Below, one piece after another: positions 34,400 through 44,214 of a stretch of DNA of 64,000 nt. A program made the translations under genes and the position numbers. Location of the stretch: assembly GCA_031835245.1 (NCBI GenBank), contig JAVKOQ010000068.1, forward strand, positions 124,001-188,000. The letters are read 5' to 3'. The notes under the pieces were generated by a model. It was not told the DNA's origin. It worked only from the letters and a program-made list of their open reading frames with translations, and did not search any database. The stretch is from Balamuthia mandrillaris. Lineage: Eukaryota; Discosea; Longamoebia; Balamuthiidae. Each line of letters opens with the position of its first letter. The stretch's first letter is position 1.

Positions 34400-36078
34400 A
34401 TGGAGCTGGAGGACTTCATTGCGGCAGCCGAAGAACAGAGAAGCTACGAGCAAAAAGAAGAGTGCTGGTAGGCTGATGGAACGCTTCGACGACGACACCG
34501 GCAAGGAGGGCCGGGTGGTTAGCGTGTTGCAGAAATGGATAGAAACCTACGTGGAGGACTTTGCCAACAAAAAAAAGCAGCGACAGAAAAAAGAACGACT
34601 ACGTCAACAAAAGAGCAACGTCGGCTGCTTGTGATCTGTGAGTGATTTGAGCGGTGAGGTCCTCTCTCTCTCTCTCTCTCGCTTCTTTGCTGTTGGATAG
34701 CAACTGACGCGTGTTCTTCTTCGGCAGAGGCTTTCTTCGCCTCACCCTTTTTTTGAAGATGAAGAGGACGCAAAAGAAGAGAAGAGAAAGAAAAAGAAGA
34801 GAAGAGTAGAAAGAGAAAGAAGGAGAAGACGAGGAGAACAGAAACGGTTGTGGTTGGTGCAACGGAAGGAGAAGAGGAGGGAATGGACGGCGTTAGTGCT
34901 GCAGCAGCTCTCTGGGAAGGAGCGCGTGAAGGCGTTGAGCATCGGCATCCCTGCGATCTTCAACACTCGGCCGGTGTTGTGCATGGAGGGTCTGATCAGG
35001 GCTGGCCTCTTGCGAAGGAGAGCCTCTGAGGTGGCCATGTTCTTGGCTTCCACTTCGGGCTTGTCCAACTGCAAGGTGGAGTGGTTGCTCAAACGGTTTG
35101 GCTTCATTAGGTCAGTCTCTCTCATGCCCTCTCTTCTCATTCTTGTTCGTTCTTCTCTCTTCTTCTTCTTCTTCTCTTCTTCTTCTCTTCTCTTCTCTTC
35201 TCTTCTCTTCTCTTCTCTTCTCTTCTCTTCTCTTCTCTTCTCTTCTCTTCTCTTCTCTTCTCTTCTCTTCTCTTCTCTTCTCTTCTCTTCTCTTCTCTTC
35301 TCTTCTCTTCTCTTCTCTTTTCTTCTTTCTCTTCTCTTCTCTTCTCTTCTCTTCTCTTCTCTTCTCTTCTCTTCTCTTCTCTTCTCTTCTCTTCTTCGTG
35401 TTCTCTTCTCTTTTCTCTTCTCTTCTCTTCTCTTCTCTTCTCTTCTCTTCTCTTCTTCGTTCTCTTCTCTTCTCTTCTCTTCTCTTCTCTTCTCTTCTCT
35501 TCTCTTCTCTTCTCTTCTCTTCTCTTCTCTTCTCTTCCTCTTCTCTTTCTCTTCTCTTCTCTTCTTCTCTTCTCTTCTCTTCTTCTCTTCTCTTCTCTTC
35601 CTCTTCTCTTCTCTTCTCTTCTCTTCTCTTCTCTTCTCTTCTCTTCTCTTCTCTTCTCTTCATTCTTCTCTATTTTTGCCGCTACTCCCTTTGTTCTTCT
35701 TTCATCTTGCCTTCTCTCTTCATCTCTTTTGTGTTCTGTTTCTTACAAAAGAAAAAAACAACAATGATAGATATAAGCGAGCACCTTATGGAAAGGCGCT
35801 TGTGACCAAGTATATTGACTACATGGATTTCAAAGGGCTTGAATTTGAGGATGCCTTGCGGTAGATTCTTTCTCGTGTTGTTTTTCTTGTTCTTCTTGTT
35901 CTCTTCTGAGCTGATTTGTGTGTTACACAGATCATTAGTGGATAGAGTGCCATTTCCACCCACGAATATGAAGAATGAATTAATTCAGAGCTTTGTTAAA
36001 AAGTATTATCTCGACAATCCAACTACGTTTCCTCACCAGAGCGACTGGTCTCGTTTTTCACTTCTTCGTTTTCGGTGA
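34400..36078 (+). CDS. Sec7-like (Arf-GEF-type) protein, half domain, degenerate catalytic loop
   Basis: Well-supported exons 34728-35110, 35771-35860 and 35931-36078 join with consistent phases. They read FNTRPVLCMEGLIRAGLL, ASEVAMFLASTSGLS, VTKYIDYMDFKGLEFEDALR, then VDRVPFPPTNMKNELIQSF and KKYYLDNPTTF. This matches the first two-thirds of a Sec7 domain. Where Sec7 proteins have FRLPGEAQ with the catalytic 'glutamic finger', this one has VPFPPTNM, so exchange activity on Arf is doubtful. The rest of the domain is not found before the stop at 36078. An upstream exon near 34400-34617 has VVSVLQKWIETYVEDF, which recalls the RasGEF N-terminal motif; its start and splice site are unclear. The second intron is nearly all TTCTC repeat. 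It could be a pseudogene or a shortened regulator. Confidence 0.6.
35165..35662. repeat. TTCTC pentanucleotide array, about 100 copies, in an intron
   Basis: About 500 bases of TTCTC with interruptions such as TTCTTCG at 35391 and 35454. It fills the intron between exons ending 35110 and starting 35771 of the Sec7-like gene, pyrimidine on the sense strand. Confidence 0.97.
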
Positions 36079-36555
36079 TGTGGAACGTTTGTTTGAAAAG
36101 TGCAGAGAACTCTGTTATCCTCCGAAGATTTAGACTTGAGAATTATTCTAAAACCATGAACACATTATAAATAGAGTTTCTGTGTATCCGCACACACCCG
36201 CCGGAAACCACACATACAACACCCACGTATACACACTTTGTACTGCACTCTTACTCTCAATACATTGTTCTTATTGATTCAAATGAAAGTTATTGGCGGC
36301 CGTCGCTAGAATGAGATAGAGAACGATGAACGATGAACGGTGAACAATGAACAAAGAATGATGAACGATAAAAGATGAACATGAACTAGAATGAGAACAA
36401 GAACAAGAACAATGAATGAGCAGGAAAATGCGGTTGTTGACATGATGACACTACCGTAGAACAAACCGTGGTTTGTTGTGACAGCATCATCAAAGAAAGC
36501 CAATAAACCTTATCCTTTCACTTCCATCCTTTTCTTTTCTGCGTCAAAGAAATGG
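36079..36555. other. 3' flank of the Sec7-like gene, no gene seen
   Basis: Contains ACAC-rich sequence (36190-36240) and GATGAAC/GAACAA-type short repeats (36322-36415). One possible coding tail (FGDVERLFEKCREL, 36069-36135) lies in another frame right after the stop, so the annotated end may be wrong. Confidence 0.35.
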
Positions 36556-36559
36556 ATGG

Positions 36560-36680
36560 ACGGGAACAGTATGGTCATTTGGATTGATCCTGTGGGAGTC
36601 GATCGCCCTCAAGCAACCTGACGAGGAACCATGTTCTCCGCACACTCGGGGCAAAGCAACCGGCCGGAGTGGCCGAGGAA
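36560..36680 (+). repeat. Third copy of the MITE-like arm
   Basis: ACAGTATGGTCATTTGGA, then CTCAAGCAACCTGACGAG and GGGGCAAAGCAACCGGCCGG, match the 31825 element arm and part of its centre (GCGCAAAGCAACGGCTAGAG). Confidence 0.65.
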
Positions 36681-37169
36681 CGCGAAGCTCAAGGGATGGC
36701 ACTGTTGCAAACATAGTATGGCATCCTTCCCAAGGAGGAGCAAGCATTGATGCTGTGGGAGGGCCAGACCTCTGCCACGTGGGAGTGTGGCACGTGTGAC
36801 TTTACACACAACAAGTTGCCTGAGGTCCTTTTGGGAGTACACACGCGCTTTGCTCTGATTTTATGTTTTTTTACCCCTTTTTTACCGGATCCCTGATCCC
36901 CTTCTCCCCCTACTATCAATCACTGTCTTCGAACCAATTTATCTTCTTTTGCTGTTGATGGTTGGCTGTTGTCCCCTTGTGTTCAGTTCTCGGCGGAGCC
37001 ACGGAAGGAAGGCGCTTCTGTTCGCCCACCTGTATTGAGGCAGGAAATCAGACCATCTACGCTTGTAACCAGTTCGGCCAGCCATGGTGGTTCGGGGGAG
37101 CGACGACAGGAGACATGCTCCGCAGGTTCCCTTGCTTGGGTACTGAGCACCTCTCCGTTGGATGATCGG

Positions 37170-37392
37170 ACCTGTATAAACACCTGTTTAAACACCTGTC
37201 TATACACTGTGTATGGACATATAGCATAAAAGGGAACGATTTTTCCTTGTATAGTCATCTGTCTATACAGCTATCTAAACAGGTGTTTAGACAGGTGTTT
37301 AGATAGCTGTTTAGATAGCTGTTTAGATAGCTGTATAGACAGATGTTTAAACAGGTGTTCAGACAGGTGTTTAGATAGCTGTTTAGACACCA
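37170..37392. repeat. 12-base palindrome-rich tandem array
   Basis: Units such as TGTTTAGATAGC, TGTTTAGACAGG and their reverse complements AAACACCTGTCT alternate. The left part (37176-37215) is in opposite orientation to the right part (37262-37390), around an AT-rich centre. There is no coding capacity. Confidence 0.85.
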
Positions 37393-37494
37393 AAGAACCA
37401 TACTAGTGTTCAAATTGTTTATTTTCCGAACCTTCTAAAGGCAAAAAGAGTCAGTTGATGATGATAAGGAAAAACAACAGAGAGGCAGATAAAA

Positions 37495-38035
37495 GAAAGA
37501 AAGAAAGAAAGAAAGAAAGGAAAAAAAGTGATAGTTGTTAGTAGTGGTGTCAGACAGTAAACAAAGGAGAATAGACTGAAAAGCAACTCAGAGACGGAGA
37601 GATCTCTTAGAGGGAGACAGGAGGAGACAGGCGACCTGAGAGGGAAGATGGGAGAGGGGAGAGGGGAGAGGGGAGGGAGAGGGGGAGAGGAGGGAGAGGG
37701 GAGGGGGAGAGGGGAGAGGGAGAGGGAGAGGGGAGAGGGAGAGGGGAGAGAGAGGGGGGAGGGGGAGAGGGAGGGGGAGAGGGGAGAGGGGAGGGAGAGG
37801 GGGAGAGGGGGAGAGGGGAGAGGGGAGAGGGGAGAGGGAGAGGGGGAGAGGGGAGAGAGGGGAGAGAGGGGAGACGGGAGACGGGAGACGGGAGACGGGA
37901 GACGGGAGACGGGAGACGGGAGGAGAGGGGAGATGGGAGAACAAGAGAAAGGAGAGGAGAGAGGAGAGAGCAGAGAGGAGAGAGGAGAGAGGAGAGAGCA
38001 GAGAGGAGAGAGCAGAGAGCAGAGAACAAGATGTA
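37495..38035. repeat. Purine minisatellites: AAAG, GGGAGA, GGGAGAC and GAGAGGA/GAGCAGA arrays
   Basis: Consecutive arrays: AAAG near 37495-37520, GGGAGA and variants 37640-37870, seven-base GGGAGAC about seven times at 37871-37920, then GAGAGGA/GAGCAGA to 38030. All purine on the + strand; open frames across them are artefacts. Confidence 0.9.
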
Positions 38036-38499
38036 TGGTGGAGGACCCGACTGGCACTATGAGGGAGAAAGAGAGAAGCAGTTGAAAAAGAACAAGATAC
38101 TAATGGTGTTGTATCACGGAGGACTGGACTGGTCCTCTGACATAGAAAGAGAGAAAAAAAGAAAGAAAAACAGAGATTCGAAGACAAAAGAGACAGAGAA
38201 CATCAAAAGAGAGGAAAGAGAAGCAAAAATATCGTACACTGAGTTTGTAAATAGCTTGCTTCTTGTCCTAATTGCTTCCCATCTCAATGCTTTGTTAACC
38301 GGCTGCTGGTTCCTCATTGGTTTTCTGCACGAGAGCTCATCCTCACGGCACTGTGACGAGAGAAAAATGAGTGAGTGGGAGAGTGGTGAGTTGGGCACAG
38401 GCACAACAAAGAGGTGCTTGACTACATTGGGGGTGGTGCTGGAAGGATGAGCGAAAGGTTGGAACGGAGGGCTGCCACCTCCACCAGGAGTGAATCAAT

Positions 38500-38640
38500 C
38501 TTGGTGTTAGGCGTTATGGAGGTGACAGGCTTCTGTTTCACGCAGTGCCCAGATGCTGGCATCAACGGCCATGCGGAACACATAGCCGAGCTGTTTGAGG
38601 TGTGGATGTGGTGTCTTTATCATCGTCACTGCTTGTAGAG
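38500..38640 (-). other. 'LAVDAS' family, copy 2
   Basis: On the - strand it reads MAVDASIWALRETEACHLHN. The DNA (CACGCAGTGCCCAGATGCTG) is close to copy 1 at 26630. Short remnant. Confidence 0.4.
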
Positions 38641-38713
38641 GAACGCCACGAGAGTAGACGCCAAGTATTCCATGTTCCTCTCCCATGTTTATGGTTGCGG
38701 AGCCTTTGGTGCT

Positions 38714-38716
<3 letters not shown>

Positions 38717-38790
<74 letters not shown>

Positions 38791-38885
38791 GACAGAGACA
38801 GAGACAGAGACAGAGACAGAGACAGAGACAGAGACAGAGACAGAAGCAGAGACAGAGAGAGAGACAGAGACAGAGACAGAAGGAG
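38717..38885. repeat. GA and GACAGA arrays
   Basis: A GA tract, then GACAGA hexamers with variants. Confidence 0.95.
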
Positions 38886-38889
38886 CAGC

Positions 38890-39560
38890 TATCAGCAAGT
38901 TGGACAGGAGGAGGGGGGGGGGGGCCAAGGAGGCGCTGGAATACATTGGAGGTGAAGAGTGTTGTTGGCAGCATCACTCCACACGGAGACTGGTGGTGAG
39001 CGGAGGTCCGTGCCGACTGGCCGCACTCCGTCCTGTGGCTGGGCTTCAGTCTCACGCTGCGCCCGAAGCACCTCCTGGTGGAGCCGTGTTTGGTTGGCAA
39101 CGAGGCCATGAATGACATCGCGGTGAGCAGTTGCTGGCGTCAACGGCCAGGAGGAGGGCAGGGCAGGGTTGCTTGAGACTATCGGTAGGCGTGGGCACAT
39201 CATCATCGTCGTCACTGGCATTGATTTCCAGAGTGCCGTCACTGGTTCCGTCATCATCACTGGTCTCCTCATCATCGTGAAGGTCAGGACGACAAGGTTG
39301 GAACGTTCCTTGGCCTTCTCCATGATTGAGCCGGGGAGGTACATCTTACCACGCATGAGGAGTTGCTTGGCATCTGTGTCGGTGCAGAAGGTAAGGCCTA
39401 CCAGGCGTCACCCTTGTGGCACTTGTGTTCATAGCAGTGGAAGAGGCTATTGCATTCATCACCAAGGTGTGCCAGGATGTTGGCACGCGTAATGTTGCCC
39501 AGGACGCAGACGGTGAGGCCTTCAAAGGCGATGCCACCAGCGACGTGGTGTCTTTGAAGT
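38890..39560 (-). other. 'LAVDAS' family, copy 3, with upstream Cys/His-containing frame
   Basis: On the - strand, an acidic Asp/Ser-rich stretch precedes LLAVDAS near 39130-39160. Further upstream a frame reads GGIAFEGLTVCVLGNI, then RANILAHLGDECNSLF, then HCYEHKCHKGDAW at about 39400-39545. The acidic run plus LAVDAS is shared with copy 4, so two neighbouring paralogous or duplicated units are present. Gene limits and family are unknown. Confidence 0.4.
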
Positions 39561-39629
39561 AGCGGTCCTAGTTGTCCCAGAAACGGGGTCTTGGTCAGTG
39601 CCGGCGTGCTGACTGGTTGAGCCCAGTCG

Positions 39630-39990
39630 TTTAGCTCTAGAGAGAAGGGAGTTGGGTACAGGAGCAGCAGTCAGGCGTGGGTGCGCGTTGGGTGTGAAGA
39701 GTGTATTGGCAGCATCACTCCACACGGAGCTCCACCAGGAGGTACTCTGCGCACAGTGCAAAGCGGAGCTTGGTTTGGCTGGCAACAAGCTCTTGAACGA
39801 CGTCACGGAGCGCGTGAATGCTGGCGTCAACGGCCAAGAGAGACGAGGGGCGGTGCTTCCTGGAAGAGCTGGGGGGTTCAAGTACACTTTCGTCATCGTC
39901 ACTATAGGCGTAGCTGACTACGGAGTCTCCGAGGGTGTCATCGTTGCTGCTGCTCTCTTCACAGCCGCTGTTCGGATCCACCACGTCGGG
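39630..39990 (-). CDS. 'LAVDAS' family, copy 4 (best preserved), unknown function
   Basis: The frame starts MVDPNSGCEESSSNDD, continues acidic, then SLLAVDASIHALRDVVQEL and VASQTKLRFALCAEYL, ending near 39640. About 110 residues: a disordered acidic head and an amphipathic helix. No recognised domain. It is cut on its upstream side by the start of the LINE 3' end at about 40020. It may be a gag-like or host gene fragment. Confidence 0.4.
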
Positions 39991-40020
39991 GGCAGGGCGA
40001 TAGAGTAGACGTCAGCACGT

Positions 40021-40760
40021 GTGAGAGGAGGGTGGAATATTTGGCGGTTGTATGCTGATAAATACTGCAAAATCTGCATGAAGAATGGTAAAAGATGCCT
40101 TGAAACCACTGAACACCTTTATACCACGTGTGTAGTCTCCCAAAAACTGACCTCAAAAATGCTAGAAGATATCAAAACATACAATGTCCTTATTTCCTCC
40201 TTGCTGGTACAGCAAGTGAAAAACCTCGAGTTCTGGAAAGGAGAGCTTCCCTACTATCTAACTGTACATGGTACCAAAAACAAAGACATCAATAGCATCA
40301 CCCATATCATCGACAGCACTAGAACCAATATCTTCCTCAAACGAAATGAGAAACTCAAAAACTGCATTACCTCTACAACTAATAGTACCAAAATTCAACA
40401 CCTTCCCCCGACAGGCTTCTCCTGATAGCAAAGACCCTACTGGAGGTTGGACCTCCCAAACCTGCCAACCCGGCCAGGAGCCAGTGGACTACCGGTGGAA
40501 CCTGTGCCTGGATGCCTCACACCGCTGATGATAGCCAACTTGATATCTACCACGCTATCTCAACATCAACTTGTAACAAGCGATCTCATACACCCCACCA
40601 TAACATGTATATTTTACGGGCGATCTCTAGCAACCTATGTGCCTCCCAACGCACTCTGCCCAATGGGCATTGACGCCAGTAAGCCGTGGGTATAATTACC
40701 TACGAGGTTGAGCGGCCCAGCCCACTAGATAGCCAATAAACTATTTCAAAAAAAAAAAGA
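40021..40760 (+). mobile_element. LINE 3' end with zinc-knuckle C-terminus and poly-A tail
   Basis: The frame 40021-40425 has CKICMKNGKRCLETTEHLY followed by TTC, the CX2C...HX4C-type zinc motif found after the reverse transcriptase in many non-LTR elements. After the stop comes a 3' untranslated region ending CCAATAAACTATTTC and an A11 run at 40749-40759. So this is a 5'-truncated LINE insertion on the + strand, different in sequence from the fragment at 14221. Confidence 0.75.
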
Positions 40761-40797
40761 ATTGCAGATCCTCGATCGAGAAGAGAGTTGAGACCAA

Positions 40798-40880
40798 GAA
40801 CAAGAATGAGAACGACAATGACAATGACAACGAGAACGAGAACGAGAACGAGAACGAGAACGAGAATGAGAACAAGAACC
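40798..40880. repeat. GAACGA/GACAAT hexamer array
   Basis: GACAATGACAAT then GAACGAGAACGA units, about 12 copies, directly after the LINE tail. Confidence 0.85.
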
Positions 40881-40894
40881 TCATTGCGGAACCT

Positions 40895-41345
40895 GAGAGG
40901 AACGCGTGGTACCACCTGGCTACCTTCTGCTGAGGAAGGGAGCGTGGAACTGGTTCGTATGGCATTTTTGAGCTGAGACGTTGGTAGATCCCATCACAGC
41001 GAACCATGGAGGACAGACTCCAGCGGTTGGAAGGCCTTGTTGCAAACGCAGAGAATATCCTTGTCCCCACAGGGGTTCAACCAACTCGAGAACGAGTGGA
41101 GCACTGGAAGGCTGCCGCGCAAACTCGTGAAGAGCGCCTGGCCATCCTGCACCCCTTTTTATTGAACGCAACCAAGTCCACAAGTTGGCACCTCTTCCTT
41201 TCTGGCCTCCCCCTTTCCGACCAGGCCACCCCCATAGCGCGCGCTTCACAAAGTTTTCAGACGCGTGGAAGATCGCCAAAGTTCGCATTCGAAAAGTGAA
41301 GGATTTCCTAAATCCTTGAAGGAATGATCCTAAAAACTCGATAAA
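40895..41345 (+). other. Unknown multi-copy coding family 'EDRLQRLEG', copy 1
   Basis: From an ATG at 41006: MEDRLQRLEGLVANAENILV, then ERVEHWKAAAQTREERLAI, LSGLPLSDQATPIARA, about 98 residues. The DNA is about 95 percent like 57300-57700. Just upstream, in inverted orientation (- strand), lies PYEPVPRSLPQQKVARWYH. I do not recognise the family. Confidence 0.5.
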
Positions 41346-41439
41346 CTCCTCGTAGACCACTTTTCGAATGCCGGTTTCTCCACTGTCCACGCTGACTGGG
41401 GAGTGGCTCGTGTGCTTTAGAGAAACCAACGAATTGCCC

Positions 41440-41515
41440 GACGCCCATCTGGCTCTTACAGTGGTGTGATAAGGCCGGTAGGGTAACGGACACAGCACTG
41501 TATAGAGCCAGATGG
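41440..41515. repeat. Inverted repeat in the chromovirus LTR, about 23-base arms
   Basis: CGCCCATCTGGCTCTTACAG (from about 41440) pairs with CTGTATAGAGCCAGATGGGC (to about 41514) with one bulge, around a 30-base loop. Confidence 0.85.
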
Positions 41516-41876
41516 GCGCAGGGAAAAAGACCCTTAATAAAATGGAAGAAAGAGATATATATACAAGGAGAGATAGGGATAGGTATTATGGGAGAGTGGT
41601 ACACCACTTCAAAGTCATCTGTGGTTGACTGTCAGGCCGATAATCGTGATACCGCTCTCCAATATGCCTGGACCAGGTCTGGGGCGTTGATAACGTTACG
41701 TTCAGGCTCCCAAGAGTTGTGGCGGTTGGAGAAACCTTTCCACTTCAACCCACATTCACGTCCTCGACTGGTGTAGCGGTGATCTAAAACTTTCTCAACC
41801 TCATATTCGTCATCAGTGAGCTCTCTATTTTCGTTGTTACGTGGGATGAATTGTTTGATGCGGTTGAGGTTTACCA

Positions 41877-42136
41877 TGTTAGAAGAGTAGAGGTGTGCAG
41901 TGGAAGGGAAACAATGTGTGGAGAAAAGATGTGTATTGTCTGTCTATCTGTTAGAATACAAACGATAAAGGAGCTCTTTAAATATAAGAGCGGGAGAAAG
42001 GAGAAATAGGTTAGCGTCATAGCTATCAGAGGGAAGGAAAGAGATGGCATCAAGGATGATGATCATCACCGTGTAAATCGGGGAATTAGAAAATAGCAAA
42101 AGCGGGTAATAGGAGCATTGTAGAGAAATTTCAACA
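41877..42136 (+). mobile_element. Solo LTR (Ty1/copia family of the right edge), 260 bases
   Basis: Begins TGTTAGAAGAGTAG and ends ATTTCAACA. The 5-base target duplication TACCA lies at 41872-41876 and 42137-42141. Its first 23 bases match the LTR that starts at 63978 with one difference. It sits inside the chromovirus fossil, so it is the younger insertion. Confidence 0.88.
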
Positions 42137-42385
42137 TACCACTTTACCCATTTCAGGACCAGCAGTATTCCGCACCTTGATTGACTGTGGAGAACAGATT
42201 TCGATAATCTTGTAGGATCCTCCATTCAAACTAAGTCGAAGTTCTTTGACTCGCCTACTGTTTCCTACAGGCCTTTTCTTTGTGTTCCTACTTTCTGCAT
42301 GAGCATCAGAAAAATATAAAAACTGTTAATAACTGAATGGTGAAAGGGAGAGAAAGACGTGTTTCCGTGGAGAGAGCACATAAGC

Positions 42386-42562
42386 AGCAAAGAGACTATT
42401 TATCCCCTGCACAACAACGCTGAAGCTATTGTTGTGCAAAAGGCCACCGTCTCTCTGCACATGCCAGCTGATACAACAAAGAGACTATTTATCCCCTGCA
42501 CAACAACGCTAAAGCTATTGTTGCGCAAAAGGCCACCGTCTCTCTGTGCCAACAACAAAGCA
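42386..42562. repeat. Tandem duplication, unit about 92 bases
   Basis: The unit AAGAGACTATTTATCCCCTG through AAGGCCACCGTCTCTCTG occurs twice in direct order with three differences. Each unit contains GCACAACAACGCTGAAGC and its near-inverse GCTATTGTTGTGC, so each is also a hairpin. Confidence 0.85.
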
Positions 42563-42726
42563 TTTGTTGAGTGTGATCTCCATCAAAACTTCGTGATACG
42601 ATCGCAATGACATACCAGGTTGCAGCGAGACTTGAATTCCTTTGAGCAATGGCACCATTGCAGGTCCTTGTCCTGCTGGATGTTGCTCCAAGGATGGCCC
42701 CAGATCCTTGCGAGAATGGGTAGAGA

Positions 42727-43602
42727 ATGGAAGAGAAAACTGGGAGGAGCACTGCCGAGGAAGAGAACGCCTGGGGGACCGTCGAGAAGGTGAACGCTGG
42801 GAAGAATGCTGTTCAGAAGGTGAACACTGGGAAGAACGCTGTCGAGGGTGAGAACGCTGGGGAGAGCGCTGTTCAGAAGAAAACCGGGGAAAGCGCTGTC
42901 GAGATGGAAAACGCCGGGGAGAGCGCTGTCGAGATGGAGAACCGGGAGAGGAGCACTGCCCAGTTGAAGGTGAAAAACACAAGGGAGTACTCTCCTTTTA
43001 CTCCTCCTTCAACTTGGCCGACTTTTTTTAAAGTGCTGTTGCATTCTTCTGTGCGAGGAGGAAAAGCCAACCAGTCGTCCTCCAATGGTCCTGCTTTGCT
43101 TTCTCTTTTTTTCCCTAGCATCGGTTTTTTCTGGAGAACAAGTTCTGCACACCTGCGCTATTTTCGAGATACTCACATCAACGAAAAGCATAGAACCATC
43201 AAAAACAATGAGAGAAATGACATCAAAACTGCAGAGAGGGAAGATGGCAGCTACCAAGATAGCAGTAATAGCACAGACAACGAAAATAGCGCAGATGCAG
43301 ATAGCAACAACGACAGTGGTGATACCGATGAGAGCGAAGACTGTAATGATATACAGAGAGTGAAGACAGCACAGAGATCGAAGAAAGCTAACAAAGCGAA
43401 GCTAGCGAAGCCAGCGAAGCCAGCGAAGCCAGCGAAGCCAGCGAAGCCAGCGAAGCCAGCGAAGCCAGCGAAGCCAGCGAAGCCAGCGAAGCCAGCGAAG
43501 CCAGCGAAGCCAGCGAAGCCAGCGAAGCCAGCGAAGCCAGCGAAGCCAGCGAAGCCAGCGAAGCCAGCAATGACAGTATTCACCCAAATTGGAGAGTTAT
43601 GA
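42727..43602 (+). CDS. Repeat-derived open frame with AKP minisatellite (doubtful gene)
   Basis: 291 codons: an N-terminal part built on GAACGCTGGGGAGAGCGCTG-like units (Glu/Asn/Ala-rich), a middle Asp/Ser/Asn-rich part (ENSADADSNNDSGDTDESED), and a tail of about 19 copies of Ala-Lys-Pro from a nine-base unit (43402-43568). It has no recognisable domain. The end overlaps a dispersed repeat (43573-43682). Probably an expanded repeat and not a conserved gene, though an intrinsically disordered protein is possible. Confidence 0.3.
   Translation: MEEKTGRSTAEEENAWGTVEKVNAGKNAVQKVNTGKNAVEGENAGESAVQKKTGESAVEMENAGESAVEMENRERSTAQLKVKNTREYSPFTPPSTWPTFFKVLLHSSVRGGKANQSSSNGPALLSLFFPSIGFFWRTSSAHLRYFRDTHINEKHRTIKNNERNDIKTAEREDGSYQDSSNSTDNENSADADSNNDSGDTDESEDCNDIQRVKTAQRSKKANKAKLAKPAKPAKPAKPAKPAKPAKPAKPAKPAKPAKPAKPAKPAKPAKPAKPAKPAKPAMTVFTQIGEL
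43402..43568. repeat. GCGAAGCCA nine-base minisatellite, about 19 copies
   Basis: Near-identical tandem nine-base units, open in five of the six frames because the unit length is a multiple of three. Confidence 0.97.
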
Positions 43603-43682
43603 GTGCTGTAGTGCTGCTGTACTCACTAGCACAGAAATTCTCACCTTATTCAACCGTAGAATTGCCAAAATGGTTTTTCCAA
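43573..43682. repeat. Dispersed repeat, copy 2
   Basis: ATTCACCCAAATTGGAGAGT then CACTAGCACAGAAATTCTCA, matching 23339-23455. Confidence 0.7.
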
Positions 43683-44214
43683 GAGCATAGCTGTCCACCT
43701 GATAGAAGAAAAGTTTTCATGGTCAATAACATGATTATCACCACGGAGAACAGGAGAAAAGAGGAGGAGAAAATGCCCCTCTATTCTGCTCCTGCCTGCA
43801 TGCAAGATGTTTCTTGGATTCTTCAGCAACATACCTCTGTGGAATAGCTAACTGGCCCATGGCTGCATTGCATTAGGTGTAGCTCAGGAGGCATGCTAAC
43901 AAGAGCGAAGCAAATAGGACTCAGTAACAGAGGAGAAAACAACGCAAGATCATTGGCACGTCAATGCTGGTGTTCCAATCACGGTATTACAATACCCTTC
44001 TATTTGGAAACCCATGATTTCAAATCTTTGGAAGACCAGGAGACAGAAAGAAAAAAGAAGAAGTACAAAGAGGAAGAGAAAAAGAGAGAAAATGCTCATC
44101 AGCACGCGAACACAACTGAGAATGTTGAAGACTCACCAATTAGAACGGCATTATTGTCTGAGTCCAGCATTATATTAGCTGGCTTTAGATCACGATCTTT
44201 GAAGAAGAGAGCAG

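Larger units (their letters stand above)
41390..42240 (-). mobile_element. Chromovirus (Ty3-type) fossil with integrase chromodomain
   Basis: A chromodomain is clear on the - strand (YEVEKVLDHRYTSRGRE, LKWKGFSNRHNSWEP), as found at the integrase C-terminus of chromoviruses. To its left, 41450-41640 matches the LTR-like remnant at 22560-22935, including the TATATATAC block, so this is probably its 3' LTR. A 260-base solo LTR of another family interrupts the element. Broken, old. Confidence 0.8.

Noticed and set aside
35098-35864. Leu/Phe/Ser or Glu/Arg/Lys open frames of up to 338 codons
   Set aside because: TTCTC array; only the flanking exons of the Sec7-like gene carry family signal.
37607-38085. 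Arg/Gly/Glu or Ser/Pro/Leu open frames
   Set aside because: Purine minisatellites without codon structure.
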